A stretch of 58,007 nt of DNA from Bacillota bacterium (GCA_021820965.1 JAKACZ010000030.1:1-58007), one strand, 5' to 3'; positions 18,064-27,439 are shown, numbered from the stretch's first letter. Numbers and translations are program-made. The notes: generated by a model from the letters alone, not told the origin.

Positions 18064-19767
18064 CTAATACGATGAGCGCACTTCGGCCCCCGCCAACCGT
18101 GCTAGCCACGGCGCCACCGGAGGCACGACCTCCTTTTCCTCGGGCACCGGAACATCCACGAAAAAGGGGCCTTTGTTGGCCAACGCCTCTCCCAGCGCGC
18201 TTTCCAGGGACCGTAAGGTTTCCACCGCCCGAGCCGGCACACCAAACCCAATGGCCACTTTGACTGCGTCCACTGGAGAGAAATCCACACCAAAATAATG
18301 GCGATCCATATAGAGATGCTGAAGCATCTTGATCCACCCTAAACTCTCGTTGCGGAGATGGATGAAAATAATGGGAAGCTCAAGCCGCCGCGCCGTTTCC
18401 AATTCGCCGGCGGCCATGCCTAAACTCCCGTCGGTGGTGATCGCGACCACCCGCCGATCCGGGCGAGCTAGGGCGGCGCCTACCGCTCCTCCCAAGGCAA
18501 AACCCATAATCCCATGCCCCCGGGGAATGAGCACCTGCCTCCCGGGTCCGGATTCCCAATACGCAGCAAGATAAGGCGTCGGTGTGCCTGGTTCCCCCAG
18601 CACTATTGCATCAGGACCGACTGCGGCAGCAATGCAGGTAATAATTCGGGCAGGCTCTAGGGTGGCCACCGCCGATGCCGTGCCTTGGTTGCGGCTGAGC
18701 CAAATGGATCGATGATGCGCCAACCAAGATCTCACCTCCGCTCGATGAGCCGGCGGATCCTGTTCGGCATACGTCGCCACCTGAGCCAGCACCGTCTCGG
18801 CATCCCCCACCAACGCCAAACCGTCCGGAAAATTGCGGCCTGCACAGTGGGGATCGATATCAATGTGAATGACCTGGCAACCTGTTCGCGAGGGGGCCGT
18901 ATAGCCGTTGGTGTCCGTGGCGTTGGCCCGGGTTCCGACCAAAAGCACCACATCCGCTGCTTCCAGATAGTGGTTGGTGTAATCCCGCGCCCCATTTCCC
19001 CCGGACACTCCCAAAGCCAGCGCATGATCCTCGGGGAATGCTCCTTTCCCATGAATGGTGGTCGCGGTGGGAGCGTCCGCCCATTCCGCCAACCGTTTAA
19101 GAGACTCCCAAGCGCCGGCCCAGTGCACTCCCGATCCCGCGATGATGGCCGGACGCTTGGCCTCCATAATCTTTTGCGCTGCCGTCTGCGCTAATTTCGG
19201 GTGGACTCCCGAACGCTGGCGAGGACTTGCCAAGGGTATTTCGGTAGCAATTTCCACTGTCACTTCAAGAACATCCTGGGACAACACCAGTGACACGGGG
19301 CCCGGACGCCCCTCACGTGCTCTGCTTAGAGCCTCGGCCACCAACGCCGGAATCTCCCCGGCATTGCGGACTACCGCCTGCCACTTGGTCACCGCGGAAA
19401 ATAGTTTGACTTGATCGATTTCGGTAATCGCTCCCGTATCGTGACTCTTTTGGGGAATATCTGACGTAATGACCAGCACCGGCACGGATGCCGCATACGA
19501 TTCGCCAAGTCCTCCCACCAGATAGGTAGCGCCTCCGCCGCTAGACGCCTCCACGACGCCGACATCGCCGCTGACCCGAGCATAGACATCAGCCATGATA
19601 GCCGCGGAGCGTTCATCGCGGGCGAGAACATGACGCAATTCGGACGACTGCTGCCGCAATGCGCTGTATAAAGCCATGCCGGTGTCACCAGGAAAACCAA
19701 ACAGTGTTCTGACTCCGTTGTGAATCAGACTTCGCACAAGTAATTCTGCTCCCGTCTGCCCTTGCAT
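18064..19767 (-). CDS. Thiamine-diphosphate enzyme, acetolactate-synthase-like
   Basis: 567 residues from ATG 19767 (AAAGGGG 7 bases before it; the frame stays open 21 codons upstream). Three-domain TPP enzyme: the N-terminal pyrimidine-binding domain has the catalytic Glu in ARDERSAAIMADVYAR, and the C-terminal PP domain has TDGSLGMAAGELETARR and IHLRN. It resembles acetolactate synthase and related decarboxylases but lacks the regulatory-subunit partner nearby. It heads the operon TPP enzyme-ALDH-gabT-gdhA'. I could not match it to sulfoacetaldehyde acetyltransferase. The substrate is unknown, probably a 2-oxo acid. Confidence 0.8.
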   Translation of the reverse strand: MQGQTGAELLVRSLIHNGVRTLFGFPGDTGMALYSALRQQSSELRHVLARDERSAAIMADVYARVSGDVGVVEASSGGGATYLVGGLGESYAASVPVLVITSDIPQKSHDTGAITEIDQVKLFSAVTKWQAVVRNAGEIPALVAEALSRAREGRPGPVSLVLSQDVLEVTVEIATEIPLASPRQRSGVHPKLAQTAAQKIMEAKRPAIIAGSGVHWAGAWESLKRLAEWADAPTATTIHGKGAFPEDHALALGVSGGNGARDYTNHYLEAADVVLLVGTRANATDTNGYTAPSRTGCQVIHIDIDPHCAGRNFPDGLALVGDAETVLAQVATYAEQDPPAHRAEVRSWLAHHRSIWLSRNQGTASAVATLEPARIITCIAAAVGPDAIVLGEPGTPTPYLAAYWESGPGRQVLIPRGHGIMGFALGGAVGAALARPDRRVVAITTDGSLGMAAGELETARRLELPIIFIHLRNESLGWIKMLQHLYMDRHYFGVDFSPVDAVKVAIGFGVPARAVETLRSLESALGEALANKGPFFVDVPVPEEKEVVPPVAPWLARLAGAEVRSSY

Positions 19768-19952
19768 AAACCGTGCCCCTTTCTTCGCATCTTGATTAGG
19801 TTGCATCCGACCACGAGTGAAATTAGGCACCTGGAACCTTGCATAGTAGACGTTCGCCCCCAGAAAATCCGGAATTCCCGGTACTGGTCAGGCGAGCGTG
19901 AACCTTACACGTGCTTCTGCCCCCCTGAGAGGTTTGTTCCCCTCATTTGGAC

Positions 19953-19977
19953 CAGCCCCTTAAGCCACGAGGGGCTG
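19953..19977. other. Strong hairpin in the long leader of the TPP-gab operon
   Basis: CAGCCCCT and AGGGGCTG form a perfect 8-bp stem with a 9-base loop. It lies inside the ~390-base region between the operon's likely promoter (about 20175) and its first gene (19767). It could be part of a leader attenuator. I see no T-box, TPP or glycine riboswitch core in this leader. Confidence 0.4.
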
Positions 19978-20154
19978 TGACAATTCACCCACTCCAGTTC
20001 AGAAGCTCATTGCGGATCAAAAGGATAGCGTCCACAAGGACGTTGGTCCCTTGATGAGGCGGCCGCACCGCCTGCTCGATTCTCTTCGGCTTTCATGCCC
20101 ATTCCCCTCATCTCCGTAGACAATGAACGCCACGGCCACCTCTCTCCTAATTTG

Positions 20155-20179
20155 TATACCGAATTCCGTATTCATTGTA
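20155..20179 (-). promoter_or_regulatory. Promoter -10 and palindromic operator for the TPP-gab operon
   Basis: Minus strand: TACAAT (20174-20179), then the near-perfect palindrome ATACGGAATTCGGTAT (20155-20170) centred on GAATTC. The same -10 then GAATAC-type operator arrangement recurs at 31413-31437 and 37003-37024, so this looks like a repressor site overlapping the transcription start. Confidence 0.65.
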
Positions 20180-20401
20180 GCAGACAGAACAGAACCAATG
20201 AAACATAAAAATTAAAATCTTTGTCAACCCCTTCGCGGGGTAGTCGAGCGTCGCCAGCGACAGACGACTCTGCGATTGGCCCTAGGTTCTCCTCATATCC
20301 GCGAATGCTTGCGCTTTTCACTGCTCAAGATGGGATGTACCGCCTTTCAAAATATTTTTCACTCTCGGCCAAGAAATTTCGGCAGACGACCTTGAATACC
20401 C

Positions 20402-20440
20402 TACATCGTCATGATACGATGTATACGGTATTCTGAATAC
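20402..20440 (+). promoter_or_regulatory. Double palindrome upstream of the kor operon
   Basis: TACATCGT/ACGATGTA (20402-20422) and GTATTCTGAATAC (20428-20440) are inverted repeats separated by TACGG. The second contains the GAATAC half-site also found in front of the gab, oxidase and ABC-transporter operons. The site lies 120 bases before the korA start, a fitting place for an operator. Confidence 0.6.
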
Positions 20441-20559
20441 GTATGGTTGGGATTGTTTTTCGAGATCTCTCCAAAGAGACGCCGCGGGGTGAAAACCGAG
20501 TCGGCTGCCCCGCGGCGGCAATCGGGAGGTTTCAGATAGTTCGGGAAGGACGTGAATCC

Positions 20560-22305
20560 GTGAAAAAACTCCTTCAGGGCAATGAAGCCTGCGCGTTGGC
20601 GGCCATCGCCGCTGGGTGCCGCTTCTATGCTGGATATCCCATCACCCCCTCTTCGGAAATCGCTGAATACATGGCTCGGCGCCTTCCAGCCATCGACGGC
20701 ACCTTTATTCAAATGGAGGACGAGATTGCCAGCATTGCCGCCTGCATTGGCGCCTCTCTCACGGGAGCGATGGCCATGACCGCCACTAGCGGGCCGGGTT
20801 TCAGTTTGATGCAGGAAAATCTAGGGTATGCGTGTCTTGCCGAAATCCCCATTGTCGTGGTCGATGCCCAACGGGTAGGCCCGAGCACTGGCATGCCCAC
20901 GCTTCCCTCCCAAGGAGACGTGATGCAAGCGCGCTGGGGCACCCATGGCGATCACCCTATCGTAGTATTAGCCCCAACATCCGTAGCCGACTACTACGAT
21001 CTGACCATCAAGGCGTTCGAAATCTCGGAGTCCCTGCGCACCCCGGTGATTTTATTGGCCGACGAGGTCGTCTCCCACTTGCGCGAGGTGGTCAATATTC
21101 CCGAAGTGGAACCCCTCCATCTTCGCCGAACTGCCAACGGTCCTCCGGAAAGTTTCTTGCCTTACCAAACATCGGAGGCCGACGAGGTCCCGGCTATGGG
21201 ACTGTTCGGCACCCCTTACCGATTCCACGTTACCGGCTTATACCATAATGAAGACGGATCGCCCACCAACGATCCGCAAAAGGCCGCAGACCTTATCCAA
21301 CGCGTGTCCCAAAAGATGTACCGTCCTGAGTTGGAGATGGTGAGGTCGTATTGGTTAAAAGACGCTGAATTGGCCGTGGTCGCCTACGGCTCCCCGGTTC
21401 GCGCGGCTTTAAGCGCGGTGCGCCAAGCCCGGGAGCGCGGCATCCGGGCAGGTCTTCTCCAAATTTCCTGCGTTTGGCCTTTTCCTGCGGACGTCATTCG
21501 CAAATTAGCCGACACCACCCAAGCTTTGGTGGTTCCTGAGATGAACCTGGGCCAATTGGTCGGAGAAATCAAGCAGGCAGCGGCCGGAGAAGTTCCGGTC
21601 CATTCCTTGACCCGAGCCGGAGGGGAGCTCTTTTCCCCGGATGATATTCTTACCACACTCGAATCTCTGGCCGCCGAATTAGGTTTAAGACACCTACCCG
21701 ACACCATGGCTTCTCCAAAATCGCGGCATGAGATTCGCTTGGTGGGAACGGGGGGCCAAGGGCTGATTTTGGCAGGAATCATCCTATCCGAGGCCGCTGG
21801 CCTCTTTGATAAAAAAAAGGTGGTACAAACCCAGGTCTACGGTCCCGAATCGCGTGGAGGCGCCAGCCGCGCCGATGTTATTATCGACGACCAAGAGATC
21901 GACTATCCTCGCGCCGCCGCTCCTGAAGCTCTCCTGGTGATGAGTCAGGACGGCTACCAGCAATTCCACCAAGTGATTGCCCCGGGCGGGATTCTCTTAT
22001 ATGATGAGGCGTTGGTCACCCCGCGGCCTGACGACGGTCACGCCATCGGCTTTCCCTTTACGCGGATAGCCCGGGAAGAACTCGGCAAGTCCATTGCAGC
22101 CAACATGATTGGCCTTGCGACCGTGGTGGCCTTAACTCAGGTGGTAAGTCCAAACGCATTGGAAGCAGCCGTGCTTAAACGAGCTCCCCGGGGAACGCAG
22201 GAGGTCAACCGAGCGGCGATACAGCGTGGATTTTCCCTTGCCAGGGAGGCCCAAATTCCACATCAACTCCTCACCACCTTTACCGCCATTACACGGATTT
22301 CCTAA
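20560..22305 (+). CDS. korA: 2-oxoacid:ferredoxin oxidoreductase, fused alpha and gamma subunits
   Basis: 581 residues from GTG 20560 (GGGAAGGA 9 bases before it). Residues 1-370 form the alpha subunit (GYPITPSSEIAEYM, MEDEIASIAACIGAS, ATSGPGFSLMQENLG). About 405-580 is the gamma (catalytic-subunit-like) domain, with VGTGGQGLILAG and YGPESRGGASRADVI. With the ferredoxin and beta subunit downstream it makes the CoA-dependent oxidative decarboxylase of a 2-oxo acid, most likely 2-oxoglutarate to succinyl-CoA, passing electrons to ferredoxin. In most related enzymes alpha and gamma are separate or fused in the opposite order (gamma first). Seventeen bases separate it from the ferredoxin gene. 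Confidence 0.9.
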   Translation: MKKLLQGNEACALAAIAAGCRFYAGYPITPSSEIAEYMARRLPAIDGTFIQMEDEIASIAACIGASLTGAMAMTATSGPGFSLMQENLGYACLAEIPIVVVDAQRVGPSTGMPTLPSQGDVMQARWGTHGDHPIVVLAPTSVADYYDLTIKAFEISESLRTPVILLADEVVSHLREVVNIPEVEPLHLRRTANGPPESFLPYQTSEADEVPAMGLFGTPYRFHVTGLYHNEDGSPTNDPQKAADLIQRVSQKMYRPELEMVRSYWLKDAELAVVAYGSPVRAALSAVRQARERGIRAGLLQISCVWPFPADVIRKLADTTQALVVPEMNLGQLVGEIKQAAAGEVPVHSLTRAGGELFSPDDILTTLESLAAELGLRHLPDTMASPKSRHEIRLVGTGGQGLILAGIILSEAAGLFDKKKVVQTQVYGPESRGGASRADVIIDDQEIDYPRAAAPEALLVMSQDGYQQFHQVIAPGGILLYDEALVTPRPDDGHAIGFPFTRIAREELGKSIAANMIGLATVVALTQVVSPNALEAAVLKRAPRGTQEVNRAAIQRGFSLAREAQIPHQLLTTFTAITRIS

Positions 22306-22322
22306 GGAGGCGCGGCATCACC

Positions 22323-22622
22323 ATGAGTCATACCGTTCCAAATCCACTGACCGGATACACCGTGGAAGGCAGACCTTCGCCGCCTTCCGTGCCGGATGGC
22401 GACGGTTGGCATATGAACCAAGAGACGCCGTCTATCCTTATTAACCATAACTACTGCAAGAAGTGCGGCATTTGCATCGCAGTCTGCCCGGAAGACGTCT
22501 ATCAGGCCGGGCCCGATGGCGGACCGATCGTCGTGCAACCAGCCCAGTGCATCTGGTGTGAGCAGTGTGAGATGTACTGTCCAGACTTTGCGTTAATTCT
22601 TCTAGGCGACAAAGGATGGTAA
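22323..22622 (+). CDS. korD: 2x[4Fe-4S] ferredoxin subunit of the oxidoreductase
   Basis: 99 residues. Two full cluster motifs are seen, CKKCGICIAVCP (about 47-58) and CIWCEQCEMYCP (about 79-90), both CxxCxxCxxxCP. The first 40 residues are a Pro-rich extension not needed for cluster binding. A TAAGGAGG site overlaps the korA stop. It is the delta-type subunit that takes electrons from the TPP centre. Confidence 0.92.
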   Translation: MSHTVPNPLTGYTVEGRPSPPSVPDGDGWHMNQETPSILINHNYCKKCGICIAVCPEDVYQAGPDGGPIVVQPAQCIWCEQCEMYCPDFALILLGDKGW

Positions 22623-22686
22623 CTGGGAGCGGCCCTTTGTCGCCTAGATGCCAGCAGTCCGAAAAGAGGAAAAAGAAGGTAACGCC

Positions 22687-23538
22687 ATGAGATATGTCGA
22701 AACCGACCAACTATTGCAGGACTTCATGCGGCCCAAGTTGCCCCATATCTGGTGCCCCGGTTGTGCCCACGGCATCATTACCAAGGCGGTGCTTAAAGCG
22801 GTGCGCGACCTTGGTCTGGAGCGGCAAGAGACCGTCTTTGTCTCCGGAATCGGCTGTGCTTCCCGTTCCAATGTCATTATGGATTTCGGCACCATGCACA
22901 CCACTCATGGGCGGGCGCTGGCCTTTGCCACCGGTATTAAAGCGGCGCGTCCCGATCTCAACGTCATCGTCGTCACCGGCGACGGCGACGCAGCCGCCAT
23001 CGGCGGCAACCACCTTATCCATGCCGCCCGCCGCAATATTGACATCACACTCATTGTTTTTCAAAACGGTATTTATGGAATGACCGGCGGGCAATATGGC
23101 CCCACCACCCGCAGAGGAGACATCACCAGCACTTCCCCTACCGGCCACCTCGAGCGACCGTTTGACTTGGCGTCTTTAGTCACTGGGGCCGGCGCCACCT
23201 TTGTCGGACGTTCTACCGCCTACCACTTCGATCTCACCGTGCACTTAGTGCAAAAAGCCATTCAGAACCCAGGATTCAGCCTGCTTGAGGTGGTATCTTC
23301 GTGTCCCACTTATGCAGGGCGCTTGAACGGTCGGGAACAAGGATTTGATTCTCTAAAATGGATGGAGCGCCACGCCGAATTCGGATCCACGGCCACCGAC
23401 GAGGATCATTTCCCGATTGGCATTTTGCACCAAGGAACGGCCCCAGAATGGACTGCGGTTTATCATACTTTGCAGGTTCAAGCCCAAGAGGCCGCCCTGG
23501 CCGAAGCACGGACGGCATCTACAGCACTGCCCACCTAA
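22687..23538 (+). CDS. korB: 2-oxoacid:ferredoxin oxidoreductase, beta subunit
   Basis: 283 residues from ATG 22687 (GAAGGT before it; the frame is open 13 codons upstream without a better site). TPP-binding beta subunit: HIWCPGCAHGII at the start, GIGCASRSNV, TTHGRALAFATGIK and the TPP/Mg motif VTGDGDAAAIGGNHLIHAARRN, then NGIYGMTGGQYGPTT. It pairs with the korA product and the ferredoxin to make a complete enzyme. Confidence 0.93.
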   Translation: MRYVETDQLLQDFMRPKLPHIWCPGCAHGIITKAVLKAVRDLGLERQETVFVSGIGCASRSNVIMDFGTMHTTHGRALAFATGIKAARPDLNVIVVTGDGDAAAIGGNHLIHAARRNIDITLIVFQNGIYGMTGGQYGPTTRRGDITSTSPTGHLERPFDLASLVTGAGATFVGRSTAYHFDLTVHLVQKAIQNPGFSLLEVVSSCPTYAGRLNGREQGFDSLKWMERHAEFGSTATDEDHFPIGILHQGTAPEWTAVYHTLQVQAQEAALAEARTASTALPT

Positions 23539-23577
23539 ATTTCGGGAGGACAAATCTGCTCATAGGAGGTTAATGGA

Positions 23578-24885
23578 ATGGCACACATCGCGCGAATTGT
23601 GGTCGTAGGCGGAGGCTGGTCCGGATCCGCGGCCGCCTTGGCCGCTCGTAAAGCCGGCACCGAGGTCACCCTATTGGAACGGACCGACATGTTGTTAGGA
23701 ACAGGTTTGGTGGGCGGCATCATGCGCAACAACGGCCGCTATACCGCAGCTGAAGAGATGATGGCCATGGGCGCGGGCGAATTATTTGAAGCCACCGATC
23801 GCCTCGCATTGCATCGAAACATCACCTTCCCCCATCACCACCACGCCAGTCTCTACGATGTCACCAAGATCGAGCCGGAAGTACGGCATATTCTCACGGA
23901 GGCAGGCGTTGACGTCCATCTCGGGGTTCGAGTGACCGGTGTTCGCATGGAAGGACGGCGTTTAAGAGCGGTGGCGGGGTATGGCGGCGATACCTTTGAG
24001 GGCGATGCCTTTGTCGACACGACCGGGAGTGCGGGACCGCCGGGCAATTGTGAGCGCTACGGTTTGGGTTGCATGATGTGCGTGTTGCGGTGCCACACCT
24101 TTGGCGGACGTGTTGGCGTAGCCGTCTTGTGTGGAGTCGACGAATTGCAGGTCACCAACGCTAGCGGCAAAGTCGGCTCGTACAGCGGTTCGTGTGAACT
24201 TGTCAAGGAATCGCTGGACCCAGCGCTCATTGCTCAGTTAGAGAAGACAGGAGTGTTGGTGGTCCCGTTACCAGAAGCAATGAAAGACACCAACAAACTG
24301 ACCCTCAAGGCCTGCCAACAGTATGCCGAGCAAGAGTTTGGGGAAAATCTTGTCATCCTCGATACCGGCCATCCCAAGCTCATGATGCCTTACCTAAAAC
24401 TCGAAACGCTGCGAGAAGTTCCGGGGTTTGAATCCGCTCGATTTATTGATCCCCTTTCCGGCGGAATTGCGAATTCGGTAAGGTTTCTTGGGATTGCACC
24501 GCGCGATGACACGCTGAAAGTCAGCAATATGGATAACTTGTTTTGTGGGGGCGAAAAGGCCGGACCCTTTGTGGGCCACACCGAGGCCATCACCACGGGA
24601 ACGCTGGCAGGCCATAACGCCGCCCGACGCGCCCTAGGCCTTGACCCGATCACCATCCCTTCCAGTTTAGCGGTCGGCGACGCGGTGGCTTGGATGACCG
24701 AGCGACTGGCGCAACCCAATGGACTTGGCCAAAAGGTCACCTTCTCGGGTTCCGTCTACTTCCTGCGCATGGTGGAGCGGGGGCTCTACACCATCGACCA
24801 CGATGCCATCCGTCAACGGGTAGCGGCTGCGGGAATGGTCGGTTATTTTGCCGAGCCCTTGGAAGCTTCCCGGTACGCCGTCTGA
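23578..24885 (+). CDS. FAD-dependent oxidoreductase linked to the kor operon
   Basis: 435 residues after TAGGAGG. The N-terminal dinucleotide fold is VVVGGGWSGSAAALAARKAG with acidic LLER for the ribose. A second flavin motif is at NLFCGGEKAGPFVGHTEAITTG. It resembles the GidA/TrmFO-like and FAD-dependent dehydrogenase folds. The middle has a Cys cluster, CERYGLGCMMCVLRC (about 158-172), which could hold a redox Cys pair or Fe-S centre. Being 39 bases after korB, it may move electrons from reduced ferredoxin to another acceptor. Partner and substrate are inferred only from position. Confidence 0.78.
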   Translation: MAHIARIVVVGGGWSGSAAALAARKAGTEVTLLERTDMLLGTGLVGGIMRNNGRYTAAEEMMAMGAGELFEATDRLALHRNITFPHHHHASLYDVTKIEPEVRHILTEAGVDVHLGVRVTGVRMEGRRLRAVAGYGGDTFEGDAFVDTTGSAGPPGNCERYGLGCMMCVLRCHTFGGRVGVAVLCGVDELQVTNASGKVGSYSGSCELVKESLDPALIAQLEKTGVLVVPLPEAMKDTNKLTLKACQQYAEQEFGENLVILDTGHPKLMMPYLKLETLREVPGFESARFIDPLSGGIANSVRFLGIAPRDDTLKVSNMDNLFCGGEKAGPFVGHTEAITTGTLAGHNAARRALGLDPITIPSSLAVGDAVAWMTERLAQPNGLGQKVTFSGSVYFLRMVERGLYTIDHDAIRQRVAAAGMVGYFAEPLEASRYAV

Positions 24886-25590
24886 CACATGGATCGCATC
24901 CGCCTATGGGGCAGGAGAGCGATGGATGTACTGAGTTTCTGGCGACCACCGCGGGCCTCCGGGCCTTAAGCAGGCTGTCACTCTTTGGAATCTTCAGGGG
25001 GCCATGACAGTTGGAGCCGTACAGAGCTTACCAAGGTCGCGCGGACACGGCTTTTCCCTGTTCACGCGACCGGTATTCGCCGTTAGGGACCCCTGAGCCG
25101 GCGAACCCCGCCAAATAGATTCCCGGAACAAAAGATGCGGGCCTGCTATTCTTACCTGGGTAAAAGAACTTGATCGAATCGTTCATTCGGTCAAGCGCCC
25201 TCCTGTGTTCAGGATTCGTTGCTCCTTTTGCAGCAGATTTCTTCCGAAGAAGATACGAGGACTTGATGGGCGAGGACCCGCCTATCCCTGTCGCGGGGAC
25301 GATGTCGCCCGTACTTCCTCGAAAGCTTCCCACGCTTCTCGAGCAACCCAATAGGCACAGACTTCCCCAGATCCTGAAGGTTACAGCCAACATACCGAGT
25401 GAAGGAGGCCTGTCTTATGAATTCCTGTCCCTGGCCCTCGCAATGGGTCCATACGCAATAATGGGCTCATTACGGTGGGGGAGGCACGCTTGGTCTTGCG
25501 CCATTGGCAGTCTAGACCTCAGCCCACTTGGGGGGCAATATGGCCGGTTTTTGGGGCAACAATTATCTGCGACAAACGCCGCGAGATCCT
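24886..25590. other. Intergenic stretch without a supported gene
   Basis: About 700 bases between convergent genes. The best frame (minus, about 25028-25180) contains FVPGIYLAGFAGSG, which faintly recalls a flavoprotein C-terminus, but there is no start, no ribosome site and no further match. Probably decayed sequence. No clear terminator hairpin was found. Confidence 0.4.
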
Positions 25591-26355
25591 TCAGGACGTT
25601 GCTCCCAATAGCTGTCCCCGCAGCAACAAAAAGAATGCCGACACCCCCATCACGCTAACCACGGTCCAACGAAAGCCGGTTGCAGAAATGCGCCCATTAA
25701 GCCCCTTGCCCACTTTGGCTCCCAAAACGATAGTGACTAGCGATGGCAGGGCCGGCCAAATCGTAGCCCAGGATACAATCCCCATGCCGCCGAAGACTAA
25801 AAGCTTAACCCCCGTCATAATCACGTAGAGGAAACTTATTGTGCCGACAAACATCGCCGGCGCAACCCCCGGCTCCAAAAGATACATGGAAATAATGGTG
25901 CCGCCAATATTGGAAACAGCACTGACCCCTCCACTCAACAAACTCAAAGGCAACCCCGTCCACAAAGGAAGCCCCGAGGAGTCATGGCTTTGCCGCCGCC
26001 ATATCAGTTCTACCACCAAAAACCCAAAGACAATCAGGCCAATGAGGATCCGAAGGCCAGCTGCCGGCATTACCGCAAGGACACGGGCTCCGACACCAAT
26101 GCCCACTAAAATGCCGGGAATGGAAAGATATCCACGACGGGTCCCGAAGGTTTTCCGGTAGAGCCACAGTGTCACTATAGCGTTAGCCATAAACATGGGC
26201 GCGGTCAGGGCCACAATTTCCCGCGGAGGATAGGCTAACGCGAGAATCGGCATCACGATGAGTCCGCCCCCGATGCCAATGGCGGCGGTCACAAATGATG
26301 AAACCAGTCCGGCGGCGGCAATAACCGCCATCATCACCCAAGGCGATGACATCAT
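25591..26355 (-). CDS. TauE/SafE-family membrane exporter
   Basis: 254 residues with about eight membrane helices and the family's paired repeats: GIGGGLIVMPIL in the first half and GGVSAVSNIGGTIISMYLL in the second. Members export sulfite, sulfoacetate or other small anions. It overlaps the preceding flavoprotein gene by 4 bases and is the last gene of the minus-strand operon that begins at 31378. The substrate is not shown by sequence. Confidence 0.85.
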   Translation of the reverse strand: MMSSPWVMMAVIAAAGLVSSFVTAAIGIGGGLIVMPILALAYPPREIVALTAPMFMANAIVTLWLYRKTFGTRRGYLSIPGILVGIGVGARVLAVMPAAGLRILIGLIVFGFLVVELIWRRQSHDSSGLPLWTGLPLSLLSGGVSAVSNIGGTIISMYLLEPGVAPAMFVGTISFLYVIMTGVKLLVFGGMGIVSWATIWPALPSLVTIVLGAKVGKGLNGRISATGFRWTVVSVMGVSAFFLLLRGQLLGATS

Positions 26356-26954
26356 GGCGTCGATAAGTCCACCGTCGGCTGTTTGCGCGCCGAAGGCATA
26401 ATATCATGATCTACATAGGTGCTTCCCCGAATTTCTGTCAGCAGGTGTACGGCCACCCGGGCCCCGTCGCCGGCGGCGACAATCGCTTGCACCGGCATCC
26501 CCGCCACCACGCCGCACGCCCATACACCAGGCAGCGAGGTTCTCCCCTCGGGATCGGTTCGTACAATGCGCGTGGCCTGAACCTGGTTGCCGCGAAGAAT
26601 CTCCGCTCCCATTTGCTCCGCCAGCTGAAACGACATGCCGGTGGCCAACACCATATATGTGGTCTTGACCAACTCCTTCCCGATGCGGACCACAAATCCC
26701 CGTGCGCTCCGCTCGACAGTGACCGGTCTCCCGTTGATGACGGTTCCACCGAATTGTTCAACTTGGGCGCGTCCCCGAACCAGAAGCTCCCGACCGGCCA
26801 GACCCTCCGGAAAACCTAAGTAATTCCGCAGGTTAGCTCTCTTGATGATCGTCTGATTGGTATCCACCACCACGACCTTGCGGCCTGCCTTGGCAATAAA
26901 GAGGGCGCAAGACAAACCCGCCGGTCCCGCGCCGAGCACCACCACATCAGCCAT
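26352..26954 (-). CDS. Short thioredoxin-reductase-like flavoprotein
   Basis: 200 residues from ATG 26954, with GGGGGA upstream (an ATG 7 codons earlier lacks a site). It has the FAD fold VVVLGAGPAGLSCALFIAKAG with VVVDTNQ, and the C-terminal flavin segment SLPGVWACGVVAGMPVQAIVAAGDGARVAVHLL. The NADPH-binding domain and CxxC redox pair of true thioredoxin reductase are absent, so it is about 100 residues shorter than the family. It may be a ferredoxin-type or single-domain flavoprotein. It is coupled to the TauE gene by a 4-base overlap. Confidence 0.8.
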   Translation of the reverse strand: MADVVVLGAGPAGLSCALFIAKAGRKVVVVDTNQTIIKRANLRNYLGFPEGLAGRELLVRGRAQVEQFGGTVINGRPVTVERSARGFVVRIGKELVKTTYMVLATGMSFQLAEQMGAEILRGNQVQATRIVRTDPEGRTSLPGVWACGVVAGMPVQAIVAAGDGARVAVHLLTEIRGSTYVDHDIMPSARKQPTVDLSTP

Positions 26955-26974
26955 TTGCCCTTGTCCCCCATCCA

Positions 26975-27424
26975 TTACATAACGTGTTGGCGCTCCACGA
27001 GTTCCCTAAACGCAGCCAGCGCCGCATCCCCTACGGCAGTATCCTGCTCGCCGGTGCCGCCACTGATGCCGATTCCTCCCACCACCCGTCCGTGGGCCTC
27101 CAGTGGAAATCCACCCACGAAAATAGCGAATTTCCCAGGGTGCATCATTTGAATCCCAAAGGCCTCTCCACCCGGCAACGCCGGGCCGCCCGGCCGGTTG
27201 AAAAGATGTGTGGCCCGTTTGTGTCCCGCCGCGGTATAGGCCTTGGCCATGGCAATTTCCACTCCCGTAATGCGCGCCTCGTTCATTCGGTGCAAGGTAA
27301 TAACGTTGCCACCCTCATCACAGATACAAATCGTTTCGGGAACCCCAAGCTCCCGCGCCTTGGCCTCTGCCGCCTCCATAATGGCCAAGGCATCTTCCAG
27401 TGTCAAGCGAGGTATAACAATCAT
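26975..27424 (-). CDS. GlcG/HbpS-family protein
   Basis: 149 residues of the GlcG/HbpS fold: LTLEDALAIMEAAEAKARELG, then ICICDEGGNVITLHRM, and the C-terminal GGFPLEAHGRVVGGIGISGGTGEQD. Members bind haem, cobalamin or small ligands, or accompany oxidation operons. It is cytosolic here, with no signal peptide. GGAAAGGGG precedes the ATG, and immediately upstream is a five-copy 11-base tandem repeat. Confidence 0.85.
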   Translation of the reverse strand: MIVIPRLTLEDALAIMEAAEAKARELGVPETICICDEGGNVITLHRMNEARITGVEIAMAKAYTAAGHKRATHLFNRPGGPALPGGEAFGIQMMHPGKFAIFVGGFPLEAHGRVVGGIGISGGTGEQDTAVGDAALAAFRELVERQHVM

Positions 27425-27439
27425 GCCAATCCCCTTTCC

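Noticed and set aside
18064..19767. Sulfoacetaldehyde acetyltransferase (Xsc)
   Set aside because: The TPP enzyme has acetolactate-synthase-like motifs, and the Xsc-type N-terminal text is not found. Kept only as a hypothesis at the pathway level.
19980..20150. T-box or TPP riboswitch in the long leader of the TPP-gab operon
   Set aside because: No T-box sequence, specifier stem or TPP core motifs could be found. Only simple hairpins are visible.
25028..25393. A 121-residue minus-strand gene
   Set aside because: Only a short piece (PGIYLAGFAGSG) looks protein-like; the rest is low quality, and there is no start signal.
26352..26954. True thioredoxin reductase
   Set aside because: The CxxC redox site and the NADPH-binding domain are missing, and the protein is about 100 residues too short.
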